Below are positions 1 to 8,053 of a DNA stretch of 63,650 nucleotides, one piece after another. The stretch's first letter is position 1; each line of letters opens with the position of its first letter. The translations under genes were made by a program, and so were the position numbers. Source of the DNA: Geminicoccus harenae (GTDB lineage: Bacteria; Pseudomonadota; Alphaproteobacteria; Geminicoccales; Geminicoccaceae); assembly GCF_019800005.1 (NCBI RefSeq), contig NZ_JABGCL010000027.1, positions 1-63,650 of the forward strand. The letters are read 5' to 3'. Under the pieces are notes generated by a model that was not told the origin of the DNA, made no database searches, and saw only the letters and a list, made by a program, of their open reading frames with translations.

Positions 1-1
1 C

Positions 2-226
2 TGCCAGACCTGGGCCAAAGAGCCCGATCGGTTCAGGCTCGACCCGTCACACCACATCCCGGGACCGTACAAGGCCGGCAGCGACCATGAGGACCGGGAT
101 ATCGAACTTATCGAGGCGCGGCTGGGCCTGGTCATCGAGGGTGAGTGTCAGGTCGTGGCGCCGCACCTATTGGCGGCGCCGGCGAAGAAGGCCGGCCGTG
201 GCAGGAGCACGGCTGCGGCGTCCTAA
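2..226 (+). CDS. C-terminal end of a truncated unknown protein
   Basis: An open frame enters from the left edge and stops with TAA at 224-226, giving the last 74 residues of a protein whose start lies outside the window. The fragment is polar and acidic in the middle, with many D, E, R and H residues, and ends in an Ala/Lys/Arg-rich tail. Third-position GC is high and there is no internal stop, which favours real coding. I do not recognise the family. It converges on the broken gene at 248-1051. Confidence 0.45.
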   Translation, partial: CQTWAKEPDRFRLDPSHHIPGPYKAGSDHEDRDIELIEARLGLVIEGECQVVAPHLLAAPAKKAGRGRSTAAAS

Positions 227-247
227 AGCCCAGCCACCATCGCCACC

Positions 248-1051
248 TCAAGCAGCCGCTCCGGGGAGACCTGAGGCGGCTGCACCCTTATCGACTGCGC
301 GTTTGCCTGGCTGCAAGGAGCGCATCCGCTCGATGTCAGTCACCATCCGGGCGAGCTGGTGCCTGCGAAAGCGAGGATCGAGCCGCGGCTCATCCAGCAG
401 GCGTCGCAGAATATCGAGTGGATCCATGATGCCATGGTCGACCACAGCCCGATCGGCATTCCGGCCGATCTCGTCTCGCCTGAGCCAGTGGTGAAGCTGC
501 CGGATCGACCTGTTACGGTCCTGACGTGCGCCTTGGTCGATCAGCTCGTCGAGATAGGCCGCTGCGACGATGGGAGCCGCCCCCAGCTGGCGGAGCGCAT
601 TGTTGTCCCGGCGCAGCAAGGCCGGGTGCTAGACATTGGCCCATCGGCTCTTCAGGCAGCCGATCGGGTCGAGGAGGGTCAGCCTCAGGCTGCCGCCGGC
701 GTAGACCAGCTCGATGGTCTGGGCGCCACGATCAAGATCCGGCTTGGAGATCCCGAGCACGCCGTCGAGGAAGTCGACCCGCACGATGCCGGGGCCGTTC
801 ATGACAGGGATCTCGACGATGACCGTGCTGGGCGTGCACCGGTAGATTGTCGGCTCCAAGAGCCTGCCTCCCGTTGCCTCGGTAATCGCACAGGCAACGT
901 CCCGGGTCCCGACGAAGTCCACGTCCTTGCTGGTGTATGGGCCGAACGCCAGCAGCTCGGGGACCGTCAGCCAAACAGTGAATGCGCACCCTCCTACCCC
1001 TCCAAGGCTTAACTCTGGCGTGCTCGGTTGTGTGATCCTTAATTTCAGCAT
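248..1051 (-). pseudogene. nucleotidyltransferase-like gene interrupted by an in-frame amber codon
   Basis: On the minus strand an ATG at 1051 opens a 140-residue frame that stops at TAG (629-631). The same frame continues for about 125 more residues to TGA at 248-250. The first part has a TSKDVDF segment resembling the D-x-D region of the nucleotidyltransferase fold found in AbiEii/DUF6036-like proteins, and a V-R-V-D-F segment that could supply the third acidic residue. The second part has a charged helical region beginning LLRRDN that fits a family C-terminal domain. No frame change is needed to join them, so a point nonsense mutation, a sequencing error or suppressor readthrough could explain it. 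The second half can only be translated separately from a TTG at 619. The family assignment is by motif resemblance only. Confidence 0.5.
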
Positions 1052-1071
1052 CTACACGATCACATCGATGA

Positions 1072-1100
1072 ACTCTAAGGATAAATATTCATCTTAGAGT
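1072..1100. promoter_or_regulatory. inverted repeat between divergent genes
   Basis: ACTCTAAG at 1072-1079 is mirrored exactly by CTTAGAGT at 1093-1100 with a 13-nt AT-rich centre. It lies between the minus-strand nucleotidyltransferase remnant (starts 1051) and the pilus operon (starts 1200). No T-run follows, so an operator is more likely than a terminator. Confidence 0.4.
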
Positions 1101-1112
1101 AATAACTGGCAA

Positions 1113-1142
1113 TTGCACTAAGTGATGCATTTTTACTATAGA
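1113..1142 (+). promoter_or_regulatory. candidate sigma70 promoter for the pilus operon
   Basis: TTGCAC at 1113-1118 and TATAGA at 1137-1142 are separated by 18 nt and lie about 57 nt upstream of the chaperone start codon. The surrounding sequence is much more AT-rich than the rest of the window. Confidence 0.45.
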
Positions 1143-1199
1143 TTTCCGGACAGATAAGAGTCACAAGCTGGCCGAGTTAACGGCGCGTTCGGACAATCG

Positions 1200-1961
1200 A
1201 TGAGCGATCTGGCTAAGAAAAATGTCCTGTCTTGGAAAACATCGCTGTTCCGGCTGTGCATACTAGGTTCGCTCGTCTTCTCTTTTCTTGGCGCCGTGCC
1301 AATTGCACATGCCGGCCTGACGGTCAGTCAGATGACTTTGGATCTGGCCGATCCACGGCAGAATCGAAGCGACATCACGCTCGGAAATGATGGCGATGAG
1401 ACACTTTACGTAGAAGTGACCGTCGAGGAGCTCGTGATAGTCGAGGGGGGCACGCAGCAGGTCCGCCAAGGCTCCCCAGACGATCTGGGCCTATTGGTCA
1501 CGCCCAACCGCCTGGTGCTGGAGCCTGGGCAGCGCCGGATCGTGCGCGCCGCCGTTCTCGACCGGCCTACTGCCACGGAACGCGCCTACCAGCTCACCAT
1601 GAAGCCCTTGGTAGGCAATATCATTGCCGATCGATCCGTGGCTCCGGGCAAGAAATCCGCGATGATCAAGGTACTGGTCGGCTATCGGATACTCGCGTTC
1701 ATACGTCCCGCCGCGATTGTGGAAGATCTGCAAGCCACACGACACGGGCAGGAGTTGAGAGTTCAGAACCGGGGAAACGTCAGCATCCTTCTGACAGATG
1801 GTCGCCAGTGCCCTACGCCAGCCACGCCATCAACCAGTTGCGACAAGCTGCCGACGAAGAGGGTCTATCCCGGTGTCAGTTGGTCGATATCTCTTCCACA
1901 CGGCACGCCTGCAGAGTTCCAGATAGTCGGCCCTTCGGGGCATTCGCGAAGGGAGTTCTAG
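1200..1961 (+). CDS. periplasmic pilus assembly chaperone (PapD-like)
   Basis: First gene of a chaperone-usher operon. The 253-residue product has a long signal peptide (about residues 1-38, hydrophobic from residue 17, ending AHA). Two Ig-like domains follow. The PNRLVLEPGQRRIVR segment around residue 100 matches the G1 strand region that PapD-family chaperones insert into pilin subunits. The C-terminal domain contains two cysteines. Such chaperones fold subunits in the periplasm by donor-strand complementation and pass them to the outer-membrane usher. Length is typical. The pilin gene follows after 69 nt and the usher is at 3249. Codon use is less GC-biased than in the housekeeping genes. 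No strong ribosome-binding site precedes the ATG. Confidence 0.85.
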   Translation: MSDLAKKNVLSWKTSLFRLCILGSLVFSFLGAVPIAHAGLTVSQMTLDLADPRQNRSDITLGNDGDETLYVEVTVEELVIVEGGTQQVRQGSPDDLGLLVTPNRLVLEPGQRRIVRAAVLDRPTATERAYQLTMKPLVGNIIADRSVAPGKKSAMIKVLVGYRILAFIRPAAIVEDLQATRHGQELRVQNRGNVSILLTDGRQCPTPATPSTSCDKLPTKRVYPGVSWSISLPHGTPAEFQIVGPSGHSRREF

Positions 1962-2030
1962 CGGCACAGCAACTTTGTGAATTCCGCCACGATAATTCTC
2001 ACGCCTACGTCTCAACTGAGGATGAACTCA

Positions 2031-2609
2031 ATGTCCAAGTTCCGTCACGTCGTTTTCGCTGCTGCCGCTGCGGCGTTGCTGGTTGCGCCTGAGGCAATCG
2101 CAGAGACCAACCCAACCGCTGTCAACGATGCATCCATCGGAAGCGAGGGAACGGCAGATCTCGAGGTCCAGGTCCCAGAAGTGGTTCGCATTTCGAAGTT
2201 GACCGACATTTCGATCACTGATCTGGCGATCGCCAACTTCAGCGGCACCGACAAGACGGGAACAGCCCAGAGCATCTGCGTCTATTCGAACATCGGTGCA
2301 GACGGCGCCTACGCCGTGACGGCCAGCGGCCTCGAGCTGACGAACACAGCTGGTGCTCAGGGTTCGGACAACACACTGCCCTATGCCGTATCCTTCACTG
2401 GTGGCGGCACCGCCACACCGCTGACCGAGGGCGACAAGATCGGCGGGTTCGCCGCGGGCGCCAGCAACGACACGATCGACTGCAATGGCGGCACCAACGC
2501 ATCCTTCAGCGTGACTATCTCTTCTACGGATATTCAGAAGGTCATCGCGGGTACCTATAACGGCACTTTGACCTTGCTGGTCCAGAAGGAAGATGGCGGC
2601 GGAGTCTGA
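2031..2609 (+). CDS. probable major pilin subunit
   Basis: A 192-residue exported protein with a clear signal peptide (about residues 1-24, poly-Ala core, ending AIA). The mature part is rich in T, S, G, A and D and predicted to be beta-strands. It has two cysteines (about C83 and C151), a common disulfide arrangement in pilins. The last strand, with alternating residues ending TYNGTLTLLVQK, looks like the subunit strand that contacts the chaperone. ATG 2031 is chosen because a GAGGA motif ends 8 nt before it; an in-frame ATG at 2022 overlaps that motif and an earlier ATG at 1977 has no site. A stem-loop terminator follows directly, which suits a subunit made in excess. Family name is inferred from operon position and features. 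Confidence 0.75.
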   Translation: MSKFRHVVFAAAAAALLVAPEAIAETNPTAVNDASIGSEGTADLEVQVPEVVRISKLTDISITDLAIANFSGTDKTGTAQSICVYSNIGADGAYAVTASGLELTNTAGAQGSDNTLPYAVSFTGGGTATPLTEGDKIGGFAAGASNDTIDCNGGTNASFSVTISSTDIQKVIAGTYNGTLTLLVQKEDGGGV

Positions 2610-2647
2610 TGTTGCTCCGGCGAGCGATCGTATAGCTACTTTCGATC

Positions 2648-2683
2648 AGGGTAGGAGGCGGCAGTGCTGGCTCCTACCCTTTT
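2648..2683 (+). terminator. intrinsic terminator or attenuator after the pilin gene
   Basis: AGGGTAGGAG (2648-2657) pairs perfectly with CTCCTACCCT (2671-2680) and is followed by more T residues. It lies inside the operon, between the pilin and the minor subunit, so it probably lets only part of the transcription continue to the downstream genes. Confidence 0.75.
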
Positions 2684-2698
2684 CTCGGAGGGCCCACT

Positions 2699-3187
2699 TT
2701 GGACATGAGGAGGAGGATCTCACATCCATTCCTTGCGTCGTTCCTGCTCGTGGCGAGCTCCGTGCCGGCGTCCGGGCAGACACTACCCGTCGAACTCCGG
2801 ATTACGGGCGTCGAGGACCTCATGGCGGCGCCATCTGCGACCAGCCTTGGACTGGTAGCTCTCCGCGACGAGGTCTGCTTGCAAGTTCCCGCTACCGCAT
2901 CCTCCTACCACGTCCGGATCGACAGCCGTGATGGCGGTGATTTTGTCCTGCACGGGTCGAACGGCAGGGAACGACTTCCTTTCACCTTCGTCTGGGACAG
3001 TTATGTCGGGTCTTCCGCACAGATCACCTCCCCAGGACCGCTCGGACTCTTTGGAAGATCGAGCATGAGCTGCGGCGCAGATGCCTATGTCGCGGCGTAT
3101 GAAGTCAGGTTCGATCGGGCCGATCTTCTTGCCGTGCCCGCGGATCACTACAGCGGCGGCGTCATGATCGAAGTCTCACTCCCCTGA
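2699..3187 (+). CDS. exported pilus-associated protein, possible minor or tip subunit
   Basis: A 162-residue protein with a signal peptide ending ASG about residue 26. The mature domain is short, beta-rich and carries two cysteines (in EVCLQV and MSCGAD). The final strand ends in a GGVMIEVSLP-like pattern, similar in kind to the end of the preceding pilin. It lies between pilin and usher, the usual place of a minor or tip subunit in CS1-type operons. I do not recognise a named family. TTG 2699 is used because GGAGG sits 7 nt upstream; the in-frame ATG at 2705 is the alternative, with 13 nt spacing. The intrinsic terminator just upstream should lower its transcription relative to the pilin. 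Confidence 0.65.
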   Translation: MDMRRRISHPFLASFLLVASSVPASGQTLPVELRITGVEDLMAAPSATSLGLVALRDEVCLQVPATASSYHVRIDSRDGGDFVLHGSNGRERLPFTFVWDSYVGSSAQITSPGPLGLFGRSSMSCGADAYVAAYEVRFDRADLLAVPADHYSGGVMIEVSLP

Positions 3188-3248
3188 GCAGGCGCCTGTA
3201 CTTCAAGATTTTTCCCCTATCGTCGAAATGACTTGAGAATTCGGAGTT

Positions 3249-5753
3249 GTGCGCTGCGCGGTGATGGGTAAGGGGACGTGGGCCAGCATCACCTCGATGA
3301 TGGTGACAGTGTGGTTGGGCATCGGGACCGCAGGCGCGCAGTCGCTCCAGACGACGGCCCCTTTAGGCTTCGAGACACTCGATGAACCGCAGACATCTTC
3401 GGTCGATGTCTATTTCGGTGGCAGATCGCGCGGCTCCGTCCTCGCCACCTTCGCGCCGGGGTGGATCGACGTCTCCGAGCCGGAAACGCTCGTCGATCTC
3501 CTCGACGTGATCCTGCCCGAGAAGCGCGAAGCCATCCTGGCGGCACTGGTGGGCCGCCTCGATACCCACAGCAGCGCTTCATGCCTGCCGGAACGCTTTC
3601 CCGGCTGCGGGACCATCGATGTTCCGGTCGCGGGCGTCATCTTCAATCCCGACTTCTTCCGCCTCGACGTGGTCGTGGCCCCCTCCTATCTCGGCGTCCG
3701 GGAGATGAGCGACCGCTACCTGCCCGATCCGGTGACCGGCCCCTCGCTGATCGCCAATCTGAGCGCTGGCGGGTCGGGAAGCTCCGATGACGAGGACCAG
3801 ACCGTGACCGCCGGGATCCAGAGTCGCTTCAGCGTCGGCCGGTCCGCGTTGCGGCTGGATGCCTATGCCCAGAGCTCCGGCGACCGCTCCATGGTCGACG
3901 TGCTGGCCGGCGAGCACTATGGCCGGGACCATCTCTTCCAGATGGGCTTCATCGAGGACTATGCGACCCGTTTCAGCCGGTTGCCCGGCCTCCTGGGCGC
4001 GAGGTTCGAGACCTATCTAGACAGCCGCCTCGATCTCGACCGGCAGTCCGGCTCGCCAATCTTCCTGTTCCTGCCCGAGCGCAGCCAAGTTGAACTCCTC
4101 CGCGAGGGCCGGCTCATGGCCGTGCGCTCCTACGAGGCCGGCAACCAGCAGATCGACACCAGTGCCCTGCCCCGTGGCGTGTACGACGTCACCTTGCGGG
4201 TCCGCGCCGCCAGTGGCGCCGTCAGCGAGGAGACCGTTAACTTCGTGAAGGACATCTCCTTCCCTGCCCCCGGCGAATGGCAGTATTTCAGCGAGATGGG
4301 CGTCGTGGCCGACGACCGGGAGGGAGGGGCCCTTCCGGTGATCGAGACGACCCCCGTCGTGAAGGCGGGCATCGCGCGCCGGCTGCTTCCCAGCCTGGCT
4401 GTGTCCACCGCGCTGGGCGCCACCGACCGCTCCGTGCTCGGCGAGATCGACCTGCGCCACCTGGCGCCGCGGATCAATTCCGGCCTTCAGCTCGCCGCTA
4501 CCTCGGATGGGGGCGTGGGTATCGGCGCCGATGCCTCGCTCCGCCTCGGTCGCTTCGGTGCGTCGATTTCCGGCGACATCGTTATCGGCAGCGGCAGCGA
4601 CGATGATGGCGACGACGAAGATGATGACGGCGACGACGACGACCAGGAACGGGACGATGTCGAGAATTGGGATTTCGGCCGGCTCGAGGATTCCCGCCAG
4701 AGCCTGACCATCTCCGCCAGCTATGGTTGGGACAATCAGGCACGCCTGCAGGTTCGCGGCTACTACCGCAACCGCGACGACGAGAGCTGGGGCGTCGGCC
4801 CGCAATTCTCGATGCCGCTCCATCAGGATCGCGCACTGAAGACCGATCTGGATCTGAGCGCCACCTATGCCGACAGCGAAAGCCTCGTCTTCGCGCGGAT
4901 CCGTCTGAGCTACAGCCCGCTGGGCCAGCCCTACCGGGCGAGCGGGACCGTCGGCACCCGCTATCGTCAGGCCGATGACGGCGACCAGGGCTTCGGCCTG
5001 TTCGGCAACGCACGAGGCACCTACGAGGTCGACGACACCCTGGGCGGCTCGACCCTCCTCGGCGTGGACGTCGGGCGCGACGTGGACGGCACCAACCGGC
5101 TCAGCCTCGGCGCCGAGGCAGCGACCGTCTACGGTTCGGGCAACGCCGCCATCGACCTGGAGGATCGTGACGGCGACCGCAGCATCCTCTACCGCGGCTT
5201 CGGCCGCACCACCTTCGCGGCTAACCGGGACGGCGCGGCGGTCGGCGGCAGCAACAGCGGCAGTGCCGCCATTCTCGCGGATTTCGACGGGCCGTCCACG
5301 GCTGGCCGGCTGGCCGTGACCGCCGGGGCTGGTGAGTCCGTCGACGTCCCGGCAGGACGCTCGGCCGTCCTGCCGGTCGGCTCTTTCCGGACCTACAGCC
5401 CGAGTGCCCGCGCGGCCGACGATCAGATCGTCGATCTCCGCCAGCTCGACCAGGAGGTGCCGCTTTATCCCGGCAACGTGGCGACCGTGCGTTGGACGGT
5501 ACGCAGGCTCACCTCGTTCTACGGGCGGATCCTGCAGCCGGATGGCAGCCCCATGATCAATGCCCGTATCCTCGGCATCGACGCGCTCTCACTGACCGAT
5601 ACGCTCGGCTACTTCGTCGTGGAGGTCGAGGAACCAGGGGAATTCCAGGTTGATCCGCGCGACGGCCGGCCACCGTGCACCATCTCCTTGTCTCCGGGCG
5701 ACGTGGACGCGGGAACCGACATCGTGAGTGCCGGTAATCTCGTCTGCGGCTAG
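3249..5753 (+). CDS. outer-membrane fimbrial usher, CS1/TcfC-like
   Basis: An 834-residue exported protein (signal peptide ending AGAQS) that closes the pilus operon. The N-terminal segment VDVYFGGRSRG followed by an FAPG motif and a DP/EP-type leucine-rich stretch matches alpha-family (CS1, Tcf) ushers. The middle alternates short polar strands as in a beta-barrel pore. The C-terminus has a small domain with two cysteines. Ushers take chaperone-subunit complexes and secrete the growing pilus. An unusual run of about 30 mostly Asp/Glu residues lies at about residues 447-475 (see findings). The start is uncertain: GTG 3249 extends furthest, but ATG 3264 gives a cleaner signal peptide and neither has well-spaced Shine-Dalgarno sequence. 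Length is close to family norms. Confidence 0.8.
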   Translation: MRCAVMGKGTWASITSMMVTVWLGIGTAGAQSLQTTAPLGFETLDEPQTSSVDVYFGGRSRGSVLATFAPGWIDVSEPETLVDLLDVILPEKREAILAALVGRLDTHSSASCLPERFPGCGTIDVPVAGVIFNPDFFRLDVVVAPSYLGVREMSDRYLPDPVTGPSLIANLSAGGSGSSDDEDQTVTAGIQSRFSVGRSALRLDAYAQSSGDRSMVDVLAGEHYGRDHLFQMGFIEDYATRFSRLPGLLGARFETYLDSRLDLDRQSGSPIFLFLPERSQVELLREGRLMAVRSYEAGNQQIDTSALPRGVYDVTLRVRAASGAVSEETVNFVKDISFPAPGEWQYFSEMGVVADDREGGALPVIETTPVVKAGIARRLLPSLAVSTALGATDRSVLGEIDLRHLAPRINSGLQLAATSDGGVGIGADASLRLGRFGASISGDIVIGSGSDDDGDDEDDDGDDDDQERDDVENWDFGRLEDSRQSLTISASYGWDNQARLQVRGYYRNRDDESWGVGPQFSMPLHQDRALKTDLDLSATYADSESLVFARIRLSYSPLGQPYRASGTVGTRYRQADDGDQGFGLFGNARGTYEVDDTLGGSTLLGVDVGRDVDGTNRLSLGAEAATVYGSGNAAIDLEDRDGDRSILYRGFGRTTFAANRDGAAVGGSNSGSAAILADFDGPSTAGRLAVTAGAGESVDVPAGRSAVLPVGSFRTYSPSARAADDQIVDLRQLDQEVPLYPGNVATVRWTVRRLTSFYGRILQPDGSPMINARILGIDALSLTDTLGYFVVEVEEPGEFQVDPRDGRPPCTISLSPGDVDAGTDIVSAGNLVCG

Positions 5754-5924
5754 ATCTAATCGGCAACGAGTAGACCAGCGACTCACTATGACAAGCCTGG
5801 TTCTAGGCCCCCAGCACCCCGGCTCGGCCAGTGGGGTGATAATGTCCCTCTCGTGAAGACGAGGGTGGGAGCGCCAACCTGGTGGTCTGGCCATCGGTGT
5901 TCGAGCGCTACCGCCGCGTGGGCC

Positions 5925-6719
5925 TCAGCAGACGAGCCAGAACTCGCTCTCTGGGTTGTCGGGCGTACCGCCGCCGGTCTGGAGGGAATAGTCGAAGAGA
6001 TCACTACCGGATCCGCCGGTTAGGATCGACCTCCCCTCTCGGGTCTCCCCGCTCCTGAGCCAGTCATCACCTGCACCACCGATCAGGCGATCTGTGCCTT
6101 CGCCACCGTACAGCTGATCGTTGCCGAGCCCGCCATCCAGGCAATCGTCGCCATAACCACCGGAGAGGACGTCGTCGCCCAGCTCGCCGCGCATGTTGTC
6201 ATCGCGGGTTCCGCCATCGGCCAGGTCATTCCCGGCCCCGGCGAACAGCAGCATGCTGCCAGCCTCATCGCCGAACCGAGCTTCGAATCCTTCGAACGGC
6301 ATGACGATGCGGTCGTCCCCGGTTCCGGCATAGACGGTATCCTTGCCGCCGCCGCCCTCGATCAGGTCGTTTCCGTCGCCGCCATAGATCAGGTCGTCGC
6401 CCAGGCCGCCGTAGAGATCGTCCGGCCCCTGCTGGCCCGAGAGGGTGTCGTTCCCGGCATCGCCCCAGATCCGGTCGCGGTTGTCGCCGCCGAACAGGAT
6501 GTCGTCACCATCGCCGCCGCTCATCAGGTCGAAGCCGGCGTCGCCGTAGATGCGATCGTTGCCGGCCTCGCCGCGCAGCGTGTCGTTGCCCAGGCCGCCC
6601 AGGATGAAGTCGTCGCCGCCGCGACCCTCGATCAGGTCGTTGCCGGCCAGCAAGCCGCCACCCTCGAACTCGGCCTGATCGGGGCGGCCTCGGGAACGGT
6701 GCATCTGGCAGGGTAGCAA
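5925..6719 (-). CDS. short RTX calcium-binding repeat protein, possibly truncated
   Basis: The 264-residue product is almost entirely RTX nonapeptides of the GGxGxDxLx kind (for example GGDGDDILF and GGLGDDLIYG), which bind Ca2+ and fold into a parallel beta-roll. At least a dozen repeats run from about residue 25 to 230, broken once near residue 135 by a non-repeat insert. The repeats lead into an acidic tail ending FWLVC. RTX proteins are normally much longer, with an N-terminal effector domain and type I secretion. Here the same frame upstream is closed by TGA at 6738-6740, and no secretion genes are nearby. The start is TTG 6719, or ATG 6704. It may be the remains of a larger gene or a stand-alone beta-roll. 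Confidence 0.7.
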   Translation of the reverse strand: MLPCQMHRSRGRPDQAEFEGGGLLAGNDLIEGRGGDDFILGGLGNDTLRGEAGNDRIYGDAGFDLMSGGDGDDILFGGDNRDRIWGDAGNDTLSGQQGPDDLYGGLGDDLIYGGDGNDLIEGGGGKDTVYAGTGDDRIVMPFEGFEARFGDEAGSMLLFAGAGNDLADGGTRDDNMRGELGDDVLSGGYGDDCLDGGLGNDQLYGGEGTDRLIGGAGDDWLRSGETREGRSILTGGSGSDLFDYSLQTGGGTPDNPESEFWLVC

Positions 6720-7313
6720 GCAACGGCCAGCGCCTCGTCAGGTTCGGCGGTGGGTCACCACTGCCGCCACCCGTCGAGCCGGCGCAGGTCGCGTTCGAGA
6801 GAGCCGCAACTGCTCAAGAAAACTCAGGATCGGACAGCTGTGCTTCAGCCTGCCTGAGGGACGAGGAGCTGCCACTGCAGCACCCCGGCGGCCATGAAGA
6901 TGCATGCCTGCCGCGAGACCAGGGCATGCCTACGGGTCACCCGGCCGGGCAGCACCCCAAGAAATCCGAAGGTCGGGCGGCAACGTCGCAGGAGCGCCAG
7001 GGGCCATGACGCCATGACGCCAATGACGCTCCGCGCTATCTTCTTTGTGTGAGCCCGCTGGGCATGTTCACGAGGCCGCTCGCCAGCTGCGGGACCTTCT
7101 AGGTCTAGAGGTCGATGCGAGGGGACGCGTGGACGCTTCGGGCGGATGGTCAGGGGCTTCGGCTTCGCCAGCATGATGCCATGCCAGTGGCCGCCGATTG
7201 CTCCTGATTGACCGGTTTTTCCGCCTGGGGCTGCCGTGGGGCTGCCTCAGAAGCAGCCTGTCCCGTTTCGGGACTATCGGCCTCGGCTAACTTATTGAAA
7301 TCGTTCGCGGGAA
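6720..7313. other. gene-poor stretch between RTX gene and tRNA-Ala
   Basis: No convincing gene is visible. A 109-codon minus-strand frame exists but has no recognisable motif. An eight-base unit ATGACGCC is repeated almost three times at 7006-7029. The stretch could be the worn junction of inserted DNA next to the tRNA. Confidence 0.4.
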
Positions 7314-7389
<76 letters not shown>

Positions 7390-7470
7390 GCCCGTCGAAC
7401 GACGAAGCGCGAGATAGGCGAGCGGCGCGCGGCTGGCAAGAGCCAAATGCACACCGCTGCACCTTTCGCG

Positions 7471-7887
7471 TCAGCGGCTCTCCTCGTCCTCGTCGCGGCC
7501 GCCCTCGATCACGTCGGACATGTCGTCCTCGTCGCCGAGCTCCTCGACGTCCTCGATCAGCGCGTCGTCTTCCTCGTCCTCGTCCGTGTCGGCCGGGACG
7601 TCCTCGACGTCGTCGTCCTCGGCTTCGACCAGCGCCTCGTCGTCGCCGACCTCGTCGAGCACCTCGGCATCCTCGTCCTCGGTCGCAGCGGCGCCCTTGG
7701 CCGGCACCAGATCCTCGTCGTCGACCGCCGCAGCGCGGGTCGGCCGCGCCTTGCGCACCCGGCTCGCCACCTCGACGTCATAGGGCGTGCCGCAGTTCGG
7801 GCAGACGATCGGGGAATTGTTGAGATCGTAGAAGCGCGCGCCGCAGCTCAGGCAGATTCGCTTCGCGCCCCATTCGGGCTTGGCCAT
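7471..7887 (-). CDS. TIGR02300 family protein (FYDLN acid domain)
   Basis: A 138-residue protein. Two CxxC pairs (CLSC and CPNC) around residues 13-34 form a probable zinc ribbon and enclose the FYDLN motif that defines the family. From about residue 60 to the end the chain is extremely acidic, mostly Asp and Glu with V and A. The family is small, alphaproteobacterial and of unknown function. ATG 7887 is preceded by a GGAGG-type site and begins the usual MAKPEWG-like start; an open extension to 8010 is not family sequence. It is divergent from aroA. Confidence 0.9.
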   Translation of the reverse strand: MAKPEWGAKRICLSCGARFYDLNNSPIVCPNCGTPYDVEVASRVRKARPTRAAAVDDEDLVPAKGAAATEDEDAEVLDEVGDDEALVEAEDDDVEDVPADTDEDEEDDALIEDVEELGDEDDMSDVIEGGRDEDEESR

Positions 7888-8053
7888 CGGGGGGCCTCCG
7901 GAGACAGGATGTAGGGAAGGTAGGGGAGAACCCGGGCGCGATTGCCACGAGCCACCACCTCTGTCAAAAATCATTTCGCGCGTGCCCGGTGCCGCGCCAC
8001 GATGATTCACGTCCGGTCCCGTGCGACCGGCAGCTCGAACGGATCCTTTCCCG

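Noticed and set aside
5848..5865. Hairpin CTCTCGT/ACGAGGG between usher and RTX genes as a terminator
   Set aside because: The stem is short, includes a G-T pair and lacks a T-run on either strand.
6845..7174. Minus-strand 109-codon ORF as a transposase end
   Set aside because: No DDE or helix-turn-helix motif and no terminal inverted repeats were visible.
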